From: Bipolaris cookei
Lineage: Eukaryota; Ascomycota; Dothideomycetes; Pleosporales; Pleosporaceae
NCBI GenBank assembly: GCA_002286855.1
Contig: NRSV01000035.1
Coordinates: forward strand, 1-64,000
Direction: 5' to 3'
DNA length: 64,000 nucleotides
The notes under the pieces were generated by a model. The model was not told where the DNA came from. It saw nothing but the letters and a program-made list of their open reading frames with translations, and made no database searches. The position numbers and the translations under genes are program-made. Shown here in pieces: positions 20,372 to 29,529 of this stretch (the stretch's first letter is position 1; every line of letters starts with the position of its first letter).

Positions 20372-20450
20372 AGAAAGCGAAGTGTGGAAAGTCAAAGTGC
20401 CCCTCATTTGTCCCAGCACGGCGGGTGTCCCAGCACTCAGGGATGGACGT
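20372..20450 (-). repeat. right TIR of the 19.7-kb segment
   Basis: Inverse of 732-810, ending GGATGGACGT before TA at 20451-20452. Immediately inside it (20326-20371) lies the right arm of the inverted repeat that hosts the LINE and elements 2 and 3. Confidence 0.7.
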
Positions 20451-20623
20451 TAAATTCTGGAAGAATCCATCCAATCGTAGCTTGCGTAATCGTTGAGGTC
20501 ATAGATAGATATCGACTGATAGTGGCGTAATGGCTTCTAGTAATGGATTGATCACAGTATCGAGTGGTATCCCGAGTACTTGGATTCTATGGGAGATCAG
20601 CTGAGTAGCTTATATCTCCAACA
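20451..20623 (-). repeat. Copia 3' LTR, proximal part
   Basis: On the minus strand it starts TGTTGGAGATATAAGC at 20623. It matches the start of the 5' LTR at 23677 (GGAGATATAAGCTACT...) for about 90 bp, up to TACTAGAAG. It stops at the TA bordering the 19.7-kb insertion. Confidence 0.6.
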
Positions 20624-20635
20624 CTGTCTGCTGGC

Positions 20636-23455
20636 CTATTTTAGACCATACAGAGCCTTGTGAAGTAGGCAGACGTGCTGAGGATATTGAGGATCTCGAA
20701 ATCCTTCAGGTTGCTCGATGAATATTGTAGTATCGATCAGAGCGTTTTGAAAGGCTTGTTTGATATCCCGGCAGTAAATCTCCCAGTCTGATTGACCTGC
20801 TATCGCTAGTAATAGCCTGATGAGATCAGGTCTGGTAGTGTTAGCAAAGGTGTCGTAGTAGTTCACGCCTTGCTCTTGTTGAAAACCCTTTGCTACCCAT
20901 CGTGCTTTGAAGATATGGTCGTTGTTGTTGCCTTGGCATTTCTTGTTCAACACCCAACGACCTTTGAGACCAGGCTAATCTGCAGGCCTAGGAACCAATG
21001 TCCATGTCTGGTTATGCTGCAGTTGATCGAGCTCAAGTTTCATCGCTGCTAGATAGTGGTCTTTGTCCTGGTGTCTCAGTGCTTCAAAGTAGTTCTTTGG
21101 ATCTCCCATATCTTTTGAGTTGTAATAGATCTCCTCAAGAACAATATCTTCGGTTGTATTAAGGGCTGATTCTGTGGGTTGAGCTCTGTTTTTGATCAGG
21201 ACAATAGGGGTTCTTCCCACTACCTGCTTGGAGCTTCTCGATTGATTTGGTTGATCGGTGTTTTGATCTGTATTTGACTCAGTCTTCTTGGCCATGTTTT
21301 GATCATTGTTTTGATCGATGTCTTGGTCGGTGTTCTGATCGTTGTCCAACTGCAGTTCTTGATTAGAGGAGACTTGATCATTGAACACTCCCTCTAGTAT
21401 CTGAACGTCTCTTGCAGTTACTATCTTGTTTGACTTCAAATCAATAAGCCGATACAGATTGTTGCTGATATAACCAGCGACATAGAACTGTTGAACTCGA
21501 GAGTCGAGTTTGCCTAGAAATTCCTTAGGCTCCTTTCGATAAGCTAGAGATCCCCAGATTCTGATGTTGTTAATATCGGGTTTGTACCCGTATTTAGCTT
21601 CAAAAGGCGTCTGAAACCCTATAGAACTATGTGAAGTTCTGTTGTAAAGGTATACTGCTGCTAGTAATGCTTCTGCCCAAAGTCTGGTAGGCATGTTTGA
21701 CTCAAAGAGTAGTGCTCTTATTTTGTCAAAGAGTGTCCTGTTGATTCTCTCAGCAGCGCCTTTGCCTTCTGGGTTGAAAGGAGGAGTAAAACGGAGCTGA
21801 AATTCTTTCCAAGTAGCAAGCCTTTGTATATCTAGAATTTTTAGTTCGTTATCTGGTTGAATTTGCTTGATTTGCTTGTTGTCCTGAACCTCTGTCCTCT
21901 TGATAAAGGCTTTGACAGGCTTTGCTAGATCAGATCTAGAAGTAAGGAGATCAACTTCTAGATATTTTGTCTTATAGTCTAGGAAAGTGATGTAGTATCG
22001 GTAGCCTTTGTTCGTCTTAGGCTTGATGGGTCCTCCTAGATCGCAGTAAATCAGATCGCCAAATTCCTTGACAGGCGTTGTGACTTGGTCTCTGCTGATT
22101 TTGCTACTAAACTTGCTTTTTAAGCAAATCTCACAGTTGCTGAAGCTACTGCTAGCCTGAACATTTGGTTTGAGGCCGCAGGTGTTTTCTTTCAGTTTAT
22201 TGAGGCTTGATCTGCCTATATGTCCGAAGCGTCGATGTAGCAGAGATACTTGATCCGATTCTGATCGATCTGACTGGTCACGTTCTGCAGATGGAGCAGT
22301 TTGATATACATCCTCTATGTTGCTAGAGGGATTGCCAACAACAGTGAAAGTGGCGATATTCCTTTGATATCTGCCCTCTGCTAGGACCTTTCCTGATCGA
22401 GTTATAAGACTCTTCGTCTTGGAAAACTGAAATTCTGCTCCTTTTTGGACTGATTGGTAGAGACTGAGTAGGTTGACTCGAAAATCAGGTACTAGGAGAA
22501 CGTCCTTTAGCACTACTGATCTGCCAGTGCTAGTAAAGGTGATAGGAATATCTCCTCTGGCTCTTGCTGGTAGTAGAGTAGCTGTGTTACTCCACCTAAT
22601 ATATGTATTGCTCACTTCTTTGAGATTTTGGAATAAACTCTCGTCTGAAAAAATGTGAGCACTTGCTCCACTGTCTAGTATCCACTCAACTGAAGTGGAT
22701 CTAGTAGTACTGTTGATATCAACAATCTGCTGATCAACAGATACTATCGTTGATAGAGCTTCCTCACATACATCAGATGTATCAGATGTAGATGTCTGAT
22801 TGATCTGATTAGGACGCTTGCTGGGGTCTTTTTGCCAGCATTGATCAACCAAGTGCCCTCTGCGCTTGCAGTGAGAGCATACTTTAGGGCTTCTGTTTGA
22901 CAATCTCTGAGTATTTAAGGACATCTCGACGTCCTTTGAGTGAGGACCTTGATTTGAGCTATTGTAGCTCTTCTGGTGATATGCTTTGTCGCTTTGGTAT
23001 TGGGAGCTGATTGATCTGTGTTCTGGCCTGTGGCTCTTCTGGTGATATGCTTTGTCGCTTTGGTATTGGGAGCTGATTGATCTGTGTTCTGGCTTGTGGC
23101 TTTTCTGATAAGAGTGGTTGTACCGATTCTGGTCTGGTCGGTACCCTCTTTGGTGACTCTTTAGGGAGCTAATACGCCTAGATTCATCTAGAATCTGGCT
23201 ACACATGAGCTCCAGATCGATCTCCTTGTCTGATCTGAAATCTTGGGTCATCGCAGTAACTAAATAACTGAAATCAGAGCTGAGGTTATTTAGAATGAGA
23301 GCTGCGATGAATCGATGTGGTAGTACGATCTTCCTAGTCTCAAGGTTGAGTACTAGGCTGTTCACTTTCTGAAGGTAAGATTCGACATTGTTCTGACAGC
23401 TTGCGAGGGTCGTATTGATCAGGTCCTTGCGTATCAGGAAATCTGAGGTAAACCT
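20636..23455 (-). pseudogene. Copia gag-pol, truncated at both ends
   Basis: The reading frame starts inside Gag directly at the LTR border (FTSDFLIRKDLINTTLASC). It continues with a CCHC knuckle (CSHCKRRGHLVDQC), protease DSGASAHIF, and integrase with HRRFGH...CEIC zinc site. The D-D-E core follows, around IYCDLGGP, IQPDNE and PEGKGAAERINR. An in-frame TAG at 20975 precedes the start of reverse transcriptase (WVAKGFQQEQGVNYYDTF). The frame ends just after KALYGLK at 20636, so the RT catalytic YVDD region and RNase H are missing. An Asn/Asp/Gln-rich linker lies between integrase and RT. It cannot transpose by itself. Confidence 0.88.
22968..23099 (-). repeat. 66-bp tandem duplication inside Copia gag
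   Basis: Two almost identical 66-bp units encode a 22-residue segment (HRPEHRSISSQYQSDKAYHQ) upstream of the zinc knuckle. A third partial unit is diverged. The duplication is in frame. Confidence 0.8.
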
Positions 23456-23677
23456 GCTGGAATATATGGAGGGTAGGAGGCTGCTTATCCTACAGCAGAC
23501 TCAGAGGCAGAGGTTGCTACTTGTCCTTAGGGCTCAGAGGTAGCTGTTACTACTTGTTCTACTATAGTCTCAGAGGCAGTACGGAAGCTTCTAGTAAACA
23601 TTGATCACAGAATCCTGGTGCTATTCCGAGCACCTGGATTCTATTAGAGATCAGCTTAGTAGCTTATATCTCCGATA
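23456..23677 (-). repeat. Copia 5' LTR (222 bp, internally deleted)
   Basis: It starts TATCGGAGATATAAG (mutated from TGTTGGAG) and ends TATTCCAGCA. It includes a hairpin GGTGCTATTCCGAGCACC. Compared with the joined 3' LTR it lacks the segment between two TACTAGAAG repeats. Confidence 0.55.
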
Positions 23678-24360
23678 GATAGATCCTCTTGTTTGCGTTT
23701 TGTTTTCCCGCCTGTTGGCACGGTTTTTGTCTGTGTATAACCATCGTACTTGTTCGACTCGAAGGTTTGGGTTTTGTTTGTTGACTTCCCTAATCCACGT
23801 GCCGTTTTCGCTGCATTTCTTGTTTTGGATTGAGTTATTAAGATGCCTGATACCATAATCAATTTTGGTCGTCGGATGATCTTGATGCCGTCCGAAACCT
23901 GAATGTCTGCTTGTATGATCTGATCCCGTCGCGCTGCGTTTTTGACCACCACCGAGATCTTGTTGAGCGCTCTTGGGTGACGGATGATTGCCTTTACATC
24001 CGGGATAGTAACCTAGATACGGGCCAACTTTTCCTGCACAGTTTCAGGCTCAGTGCTATTGGTTGTTTCCATCCGTACTTCGATTTTTGCCGGGTGGATA
24101 GTGCCTCTCGAGGCTACCTGATTCAGCTCATCGGCTCTTGACGCGTGGGCGCCTTTGTTGTTGTCCTGTCCTTCTTTATCCCCTCTTCCAGGCATGCCTC
24201 CATCGCGTTCCTGACAGGCTATCTTAGTGCAGCTAGCCTCAAGATGGCCGAAGCCTTGGCATTTAGAGCACTGCTTTGAGTTATTAATCACTCGTAGCTT
24301 CTCTGCTTGAAGGCTTTCTCCTGGAATGTAGAGCTTTCCTCTTTAAAGCATGTAAATCGT
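23656..24360 (-). pseudogene. LINE ORF1-like (Gag) remnant with zinc knuckle
   Basis: The minus-strand frame reads LYIPGESLQAEKLRV followed by CSKCQGFGHLEASC, a CCHC motif typical of Tad-type LINE ORF1 proteins. A TAG at 24013 interrupts the frame, after which it continues in phase to 23656. The lower boundary overlaps the Copia LTR start, so one element truncates the other. No endonuclease or reverse transcriptase follows. Assignment to a LINE rather than an LTR element rests on the knuckle sequence alone. Confidence 0.5.
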
Positions 24361-24372
24361 TATTTTGTTGGC

Positions 24373-26429
24373 TCAATGTGTATGTGAAATAGGTAGGTAC
24401 ATATTTTGGTGGGGGCTTCGCAGAATGACCGACTCGCCCGTGGGATATGTTAACGCGTTAAGCTGCCCATGTACGTCTATGCTAATAAGGCGGATTTTCT
24501 GGTGTGAGGAATGAATGTAAATAGACTTCTGAGATGGATTAATAGTAACTTGTCTCTTATTCATCCACGGTCGTCCAAGGATAAGACCGTATCCTGGGTG
24601 TGAAGGTGCGACGTATCCCCATATAGTCTTTGAAGCCTTGAGTGTCGAAAGTAAGCCTAGCGATTCTTCTGATAGTTCCAGGCTCTTCAGTAACCCCTTC
24701 CAAAACGCGGGAGAGAGATATATAGGCACTGTAAATCAGCACATTTAACAAGGCGGCGGCTTATGAGGGAGTATGAAAGATCTCCAGTTTCAATCAAGGC
24801 GGAAGCAAAAGTGTAACGATTGACTAGTGTCTCGACAGTAATCCCATTGCTACTCATGTTCTTCTTAAAGAAAGCCCACTCCTTTGTTAAGTTGTGCTGA
24901 TTCACATGCAGCTCTTGCCGGTGACTTTGGGCAAGGGGTAGTCTTTTCCCGAGTCACTGTCTTCTGGGGTGTCTACCCCGCTTGACTCCTCACTACTTGG
25001 TTCCTCTTTTGGAGCCCTTCTGCTATTTCTTCGTTCTTTAGTTTTAGAGCTCAAGGCTTTCAACACAGTGATATTCTTGTTCCTCCCTTTCTTCTCAGAT
25101 GTAACGGGTCGGATCCTATCGGATCGCGCACGCAACTACAATGCGCCCACCGCACCAAAAAAGCTGGCACAAGATATCAGAGCTGCTGATATCGTTGTGT
25201 AGTTGGTACATAAGATAGCCGCCGCTATCTGTACTGTGATGGGCTGCCCAGCCCGTCACATCAGATGATCCTTCATTTTCTTTGCAAGCAGCTGATACAT
25301 GCCCTCTACGCTTGCAGTTGAAGCAACATCCTTCACGGCGTAGTCGGTCGTACTCGGAGTTGCTGAGTCGGCGGAGCTTCCCAGATCTCCCTGTGTATTC
25401 TACACCTTCCATTTTGTCTTCTAGCACCTGGGAAGAGGAGCGATTCTTGCTCCTGTGCTCCTTGTTTGGAGATCTGTCTTCCTGACGGTGGCTCCCAGCT
25501 CCTTTGGTATGCAACTCCATCCGGTACAGTTGGTCAGAGATCTCGATTGCCTTGTTCTGCAGCTCCTCCAAAGTCTTGCTTTGAAGACCTACAAGCTTCT
25601 TCTGGAGTTTTTAGACAAGGCCTTTCCTAGAGATCATCATCTTTGTATTCTCGTCCAGGCTGCTGTTAGAAAGCAGTAATTGTTCTTGAAAACCCATTGT
25701 GTACCTGCGGATGTTCTTTTTTCCCTGTGACATAGACCAAAGCATGTCGCGTGCTCTCTCTTCTTTGTGCGGGTCTCCAAACATCTGGTCAAAAAATTCA
25801 AGGAGTTGTTTGAAATCCCACTTGTTTGATACTCTCATTCTGTTCATGTAGGGTAGGGTTGGAATAGCTGCTGTTCCCTTAAGCCTCACAAAGGCGTAAT
25901 CGCAAGCCATCTTGTCGTTCTCAAAATCACACTTGTTATTTGCCACCTTAGCTGTCAGCTACTGGTAGAAAACCTGGTATTGCTTCCTTTTACCATCAAA
26001 TATGTCCGGGTCAGGCTGTCGGCGGCGCTTTGCGGCGGTATCGACGGTATCGACGGTGTTTGTAGGTTGTATCGCAGCTAGGAGAGTAGCTAGCTATGTC
26101 GGCGGCTGTTCATTTGGGTTTGCGGTCGTGTTTATAGCTACGGGGGTTGGAGGACGTGGACTTCCTGTCTCCATTTCCACAGGCGCTGAATCTTCATTCT
26201 TCTGGGTAGTAAAGAAATGGCTCGGAATGGTCCTCTGAAGCACAGTGCTCACCGCGCCCCAGATGTAGAAAGCTTCCCCTACTCTTGCTTGGGCTGCAGG
26301 CTCATCCATCCCCAGGGCCATGCATAACTTCTAGAGAGATCTTTGTATCTCCTCACTGCTCAACCCTTCTTGGTGCAGTTGCGTTTTCTGTACCGCCAGT
26401 CTTACTGCAGAGGTATCTTCTGCTGACAT
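24373..26429 (-). pseudogene. Gypsy (Ty3-type) gag-protease remnant
   Basis: The start codon at 26429 opens a Gag frame that remains in phase to 25261 but contains stops at 26331, 26094, 25965 (approx.) and 25611. The matrix/capsid part includes FKQLLEFFDQMFGD. A CCHC knuckle (CCFNCKRRGHVSAAC) precedes an inserted 161-bp LTR; if that LTR is ignored the frame continues (KKGRNKNITVLKALSSK). The protease-like region that follows has at least three frameshifts. Its active-site triad reads ETG instead of DTG or DSG. The sequence ends after GLILGRPWM...PISHTH at 24373. Reverse transcriptase and integrase are absent. Confidence 0.72.
25100..25260. mobile_element. 161-bp solo LTR with 5-bp target duplication
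   Basis: The sequence begins TGTAACGGG and ends CCCGTCACA, with TCAGA directly repeated at 25095-25099 and 25261-25265. It interrupts the Gypsy gag frame. Removing it with one TSD restores the codons across the site. Orientation cannot be decided because both strands begin TG and end CA. Confidence 0.85.
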
Positions 26430-26588
26430 TGTGCTAGTGTAGGTGGGTCGGTTTCTGGGGTTACACCTCAAGAAGTGGACTTGTCTGAAGGTCCTCAGTA
26501 GACCTTGTTCATTTTCTGGTGCTGGCAAACGTCTACGACAATAGCAGGCTTATCCAACGATCCCCGGTGAACCGTTCTTGGTTTCGGG

Positions 26589-26700
26589 TGTAACGGGCTG
26601 AGCCCTGAGTCACATGACTAGGGTGCTAGCCTAGTCGCGTCTCTGGCAAGGTAAGGGCCGTGCGCCAACCCAAACAAAATAGGCTCCCCGCTCGCGTCTT
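26589..26700 (-). repeat. probable end of the Gypsy 5' LTR
   Basis: The minus strand reads ...CAGCCCGTTACA, ending at 26589, then leads into the Gag start 160 bp on. This end resembles the solo LTR end at 25100 (GACCCGTTACA). The other LTR boundary is not visible, so the right coordinate is arbitrary. Confidence 0.4.
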
Positions 26701-27432
26701 ACCTTCTTTCTTCATCTTGATTGTAAATAGCATCTGGACTAGGTAGCTGGAATACAGTTCCTACAGACCGTTCACATCGGGTGCTTGTACGTGCATAAGG
26801 CTGCGTAGCACTGTGACAAGTTGCAGGTGCTCTTCGTTAACCCTCAATGGGTTCGAAACGGCTCGATTGAGATCGGTTCTTTGATTAATTGATGTCCTCA
26901 AGATATCACTCTAGAAGATGTCCGTCTAGATGTAGCTCTAGGGGGGTTCGGTCATCACCGCTATGGAGGTTACTCCAAAGAGGCTAGTTCGACGTAGCGA
27001 GAGCTACAGAAGGATCGAATTCAATTATAAGGGTGCGATGGGTTGACCATAGGTGCAAAGTAAACGGTGATGAATTCGACAAAGAGCTATCTACTTGTTG
27101 GGTGGTTGCTTATCCACTTATCGGAGAAAGATTATGCCGAACGTCTGAGCGCTGCTTAGGCGGTGAGCAGGATCCGAGTTTCCATCAAGTATGCTATCAA
27201 GGAGCTATCCAAAGGGCGTCCAGCCCAGCCCAGCTAGCTACAACGAAGGCTACAGGCTAAGTACTACCAACGAGGACTTCAGCCTCTTACATATCCTACC
27301 TAGGCAAGACCAGTGGCATCTATCGGACATCACTTTCTACTCGCTTCCGGTCGATGTCCTTAACCGCCTTCTTCCGTAGCTATAACAGCTCAGGTATACT
27401 GTTTTCCATCTGCGCGGTCAAACTTCTGGAGA
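26701..27432. other. decayed repeat-like spacer
   Basis: No ORF with recognisable content and no paired repeat ends. It probably consists of old transposon debris. Confidence 0.35.
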
Positions 27433-27810
27433 ATGTCGTGGGCCGGGCACTGTGATGTAGCTGGATCTGGAATAGGCCAACCAATGTCCGCTCCATATAA
27501 CTTACAACTGAAAAAGGCAGTTACTATATTAGCACGACACCATGGCAAGTCTAGCGATGATGTCGACTACGGAACTTCCAGCGACGACTATGGCATCAAC
27601 GGCGTCAAGAGCGATGGCTATTTAAGTGACGTCGTTGACAAACGTTTAACTTCTAAGAAATATAGACTCCGGTCAAAACAAGACGACAAGGATTTGCGTA
27701 AATGGAAAGAGGGAGGCAAATCTTGGATCTAGATCTATGACCAGTTCTCAAACAAATCTCATGGGGCTGTGCAAGTACGCTGGTACACGAAATTGCGTAG
27801 GAAAGCCTAA
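27433..27810 (+). pseudogene. Myb/SANT-like DNA-binding relic
   Basis: The frame ends in KYRLRSKQDDKDLRKWKEGG, SWI, then an in-frame TAG (27730-27732), then IYDQFSNKSHGAVQVRWYTK and TAA at 27808-27810. The W...I...F..KS.GAVQ.RW pattern is the helix arrangement of a single Myb/SANT repeat. The upstream 70 residues are Asp/Ser-rich with no recognised domain. With the stop inside the domain it is most likely a pseudogene. Small Myb genes of this kind often accompany repeats in ascomycetes, but that link is inference. Confidence 0.45.
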
Positions 27811-27940
27811 CGTTACCCCTTGTTGAAGGATACAGTCACATGCGAACTAAGAAAAGCCTCTTTGTACTCTCTTGTTATAAGACCCCACCTCTCACGACTC
27901 AGAACGTATGCTCTTCTGCCCCTATCCATCTCTCTGTTTT

Positions 27941-28630
27941 TCATCTTTGAGGTGTAATTCTGACAAGAGTTCCTCGAGCCATGATGAGTATATCATTATG
28001 GCGATCTATTGCATGCCAGGTTCCACCCTGCAACGCTTCTGTGTCTACAGCAGCAGCCGCCTTATGTTCTAGCAGCTCCTTTGCCTTCTCGACTGAAAGC
28101 CATTCGATTCTATAGATAATCTCTGGATCGCTTCTGTTTGTACATGGTACTGTCGTTTCTGCGGCGTACTCAATCTGAATCTTAAGCGCCCCTGCAGTGT
28201 GGAATTGTGGTTCGCACGCGACAATGTTACTGACTTGTGGTACACCTTGAATCAATTCTTCAGTGTCAAATGTTATAATCTTGTGACGAGTTTTTTGGTG
28301 ACTGCATCGGGCGGATAGTTGTGTTGCAGGCTGGTCCGACAAGCCCATCTCGGGAAGTCCGTCCTCTTCTGCAGTGATAACACTTCTCGAACCGAGCACG
28401 GAAGGAACAGCTTCAATACACCTCAAGAAGCCGACTGATGATCGGTCCTTGGGTGATATCGAGTGTTCCCGAAGTCTGGCTATGTTGTTGGTTGAAAAGC
28501 TTTTTGCAAACGCTTCCTCCCATTCAGTTACTTCTACTATAACTATATATATGATTATAATTCCTAGGCTATTCACGAGAATCTGGGTGAATTGTTGGTA
28601 ATGGACAATGTGAGCATCAAGGTATATAGA
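27941..28630 (-). CDS. unrecognised ORF, possibly a gene fragment
   Basis: An open frame of about 230 codons on the minus strand, starting with a hydrophobic stretch (SLGIIIIYIVIV). It is followed by a mixed, charged region with IEWLSVEKAKELLEHKAAA near the C-terminus. I do not recognise a family. The hydrophobic start may be read-through of an AT-rich interval or intron rather than a signal anchor. Its position among degraded repeats argues for a decayed gene. It is listed because it is the longest frame here and is not a shadow of another gene. Confidence 0.25.
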   Translation of the reverse strand, partial: SIYLDAHIVHYQQFTQILVNSLGIIIIYIVIVEVTEWEEAFAKSFSTNNIARLREHSISPKDRSSVGFLRCIEAVPSVLGSRSVITAEEDGLPEMGLSDQPATQLSARCSHQKTRHKIITFDTEELIQGVPQVSNIVACEPQFHTAGALKIQIEYAAETTVPCTNRSDPEIIYRIEWLSVEKAKELLEHKAAAAVDTEALQGGTWHAIDRHNDILIMARGTLVRITPQR

Positions 28631-28667
28631 CCTGTTAAGAAGAAGTACGAGAACTACTACATGCAAC

Positions 28668-29520
28668 TACTGAAGCCGAGGATGCACTCGAGGCGCTGGA
28701 AACGCTTATACAGCTCATTGACAAGGCCACTTCTTACCTGCTTATCGATATTTGGTGTCGCACGCGAGTAGCCACGGGCACGGCAGTGACTGTGCTGCTG
28801 CGCTTTGCACAGACACGTCTTAATGGCATCCTTCTGTCACGTGAAAATGGGCGACACCTGGGCTACAGAAACCAGCTGGATTTGGCCAAGAGGACCCTGG
28901 TGTTTGGCCACCGACTCCATGCGCTTCCCTAGCAATGCATCGTGCTCCAGCACCACCGGCAGTGTTTCATATATTCCCATCAGCAGTAGGTGGCACGCAA
29001 TTTTGAGGCAGCGAGTCGTCTGGTTGAGCGGGTCGTGCGTGGCGTCAAGCGTGCTGGGAGGAGTAGTGCAGCAGTGTCTAGCCACGCACTCATCGAGGAC
29101 CTCGAGGAAGTGGTTCGAGGCCGAAAAGATATCCCGGAGGGTGCTGCTTCGCAGTCGTGCATCATCGTCTATGTAATAATCATCTGGCTGTCGAGGGAAG
29201 AAAGCTGATCGCCGATGCTTTTGGCGGATCAGGCAAATAGCCGCCGCCTTCTCGAGTTGCCTGCTGTATTGTTTCCATCGATAAAATCGTTGACGTTACT
29301 ACTACCACTACTACTCGTCATGTGCTCGGTCACTGCAGATGCGTCGGCGGCTTGGACGACCTTGTCCATGACGCATTGCATTGATGCGATACGAGCGTTG
29401 AGTTGCGACAGCAGGGAAATGATGGTGCTAGAATTGTAGCTATGGAGAGTCAAACTATTACTACCGGTGCTGATATCCATGGCCGTTCTAGTAGTGTCAG
29501 AACTCAATCTACAACTCTTT
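28668..29520 (-). pseudogene. fungal transcription-factor C-terminal-like pseudogene
   Basis: The minus strand reads DDYYIDDDARLRSS, LRDIFSASNHFLEVLDECV and then TTRCLKIACHLLLMGIYETL. This pattern resembles the C-terminal regulatory region of aflatoxin-regulator-like Zn2Cys6 proteins. An in-frame TGA lies at 28837. A piece upstream (29229-29500) reads IISLLSQLNARIASMQCVMD and has its own stop at 29229. No Zn2Cys6 motif is present. The 5' end is cut off where a pogo fragment begins near 29530, so the transposon may have removed the first part of the gene. Confidence 0.4.
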
Positions 29521-29529
29521 GATGCATCA

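Larger units (their letters stand above)
732..20450. mobile_element. 19.7-kb TIR/TA-bounded segment carrying an NLR gene and a transposase (candidate composite or cargo transposon)
   Basis: Position 732 starts ACGTCCATCCC after TA (730-731). Position 20450 ends in the inverted form before TA (20451-20452). The two ends match over about 79 bp at roughly 90% by eye. The outside flanks join into one Copia LTR with a single TA, which points to one insertion event. The terminal ACGT and the repeated GTGCTGGGACA motif inside the TIR resemble the iteron-bearing TIRs of pogo elements A-D in this window. After removing pogo A-C, the MULE derivative, the LINE and pogo 2 and 3, about 8.1 kb remain. That core is the NLR (minus) and transposase E (plus), divergent from a 498-bp interval. 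A chance pairing of two separate fragments remains possible. Confidence 0.5.
482..23677 (-). mobile_element. Copia (Ty1-type) retrotransposon remnant, 3' LTR interrupted by the 732-20450 segment
   Basis: Read on the minus strand, the order is 5' LTR (23677 to 23456), a truncated gag-pol region (23455 to about 20636), then a 3' LTR. The 3' LTR starts TGTTGGAG at 20623, breaks off at 20451, resumes at 731 and ends TTCCAACA at 482. Joined across the break it would be about 420 bp with matching TGTTGGA/TCCAACA ends. The 5' LTR is only 222 bp. It jumps between two TACTAGAAG direct repeats that are both present in the reconstructed 3' LTR, so it looks like a deletion product. Flanking pentamers (477-481 and 23678-23682) do not match, so no target duplication survives. 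The internal region starts and stops at the LTR borders, and I see neither primer-binding site nor polypurine tract. Confidence 0.6.

Noticed and set aside
732..20450. Starship-type giant element
   Set aside because: No tyrosine-recombinase (DUF3435) captain is present, and the ends are TIRs with TA rather than the Starship arrangement.
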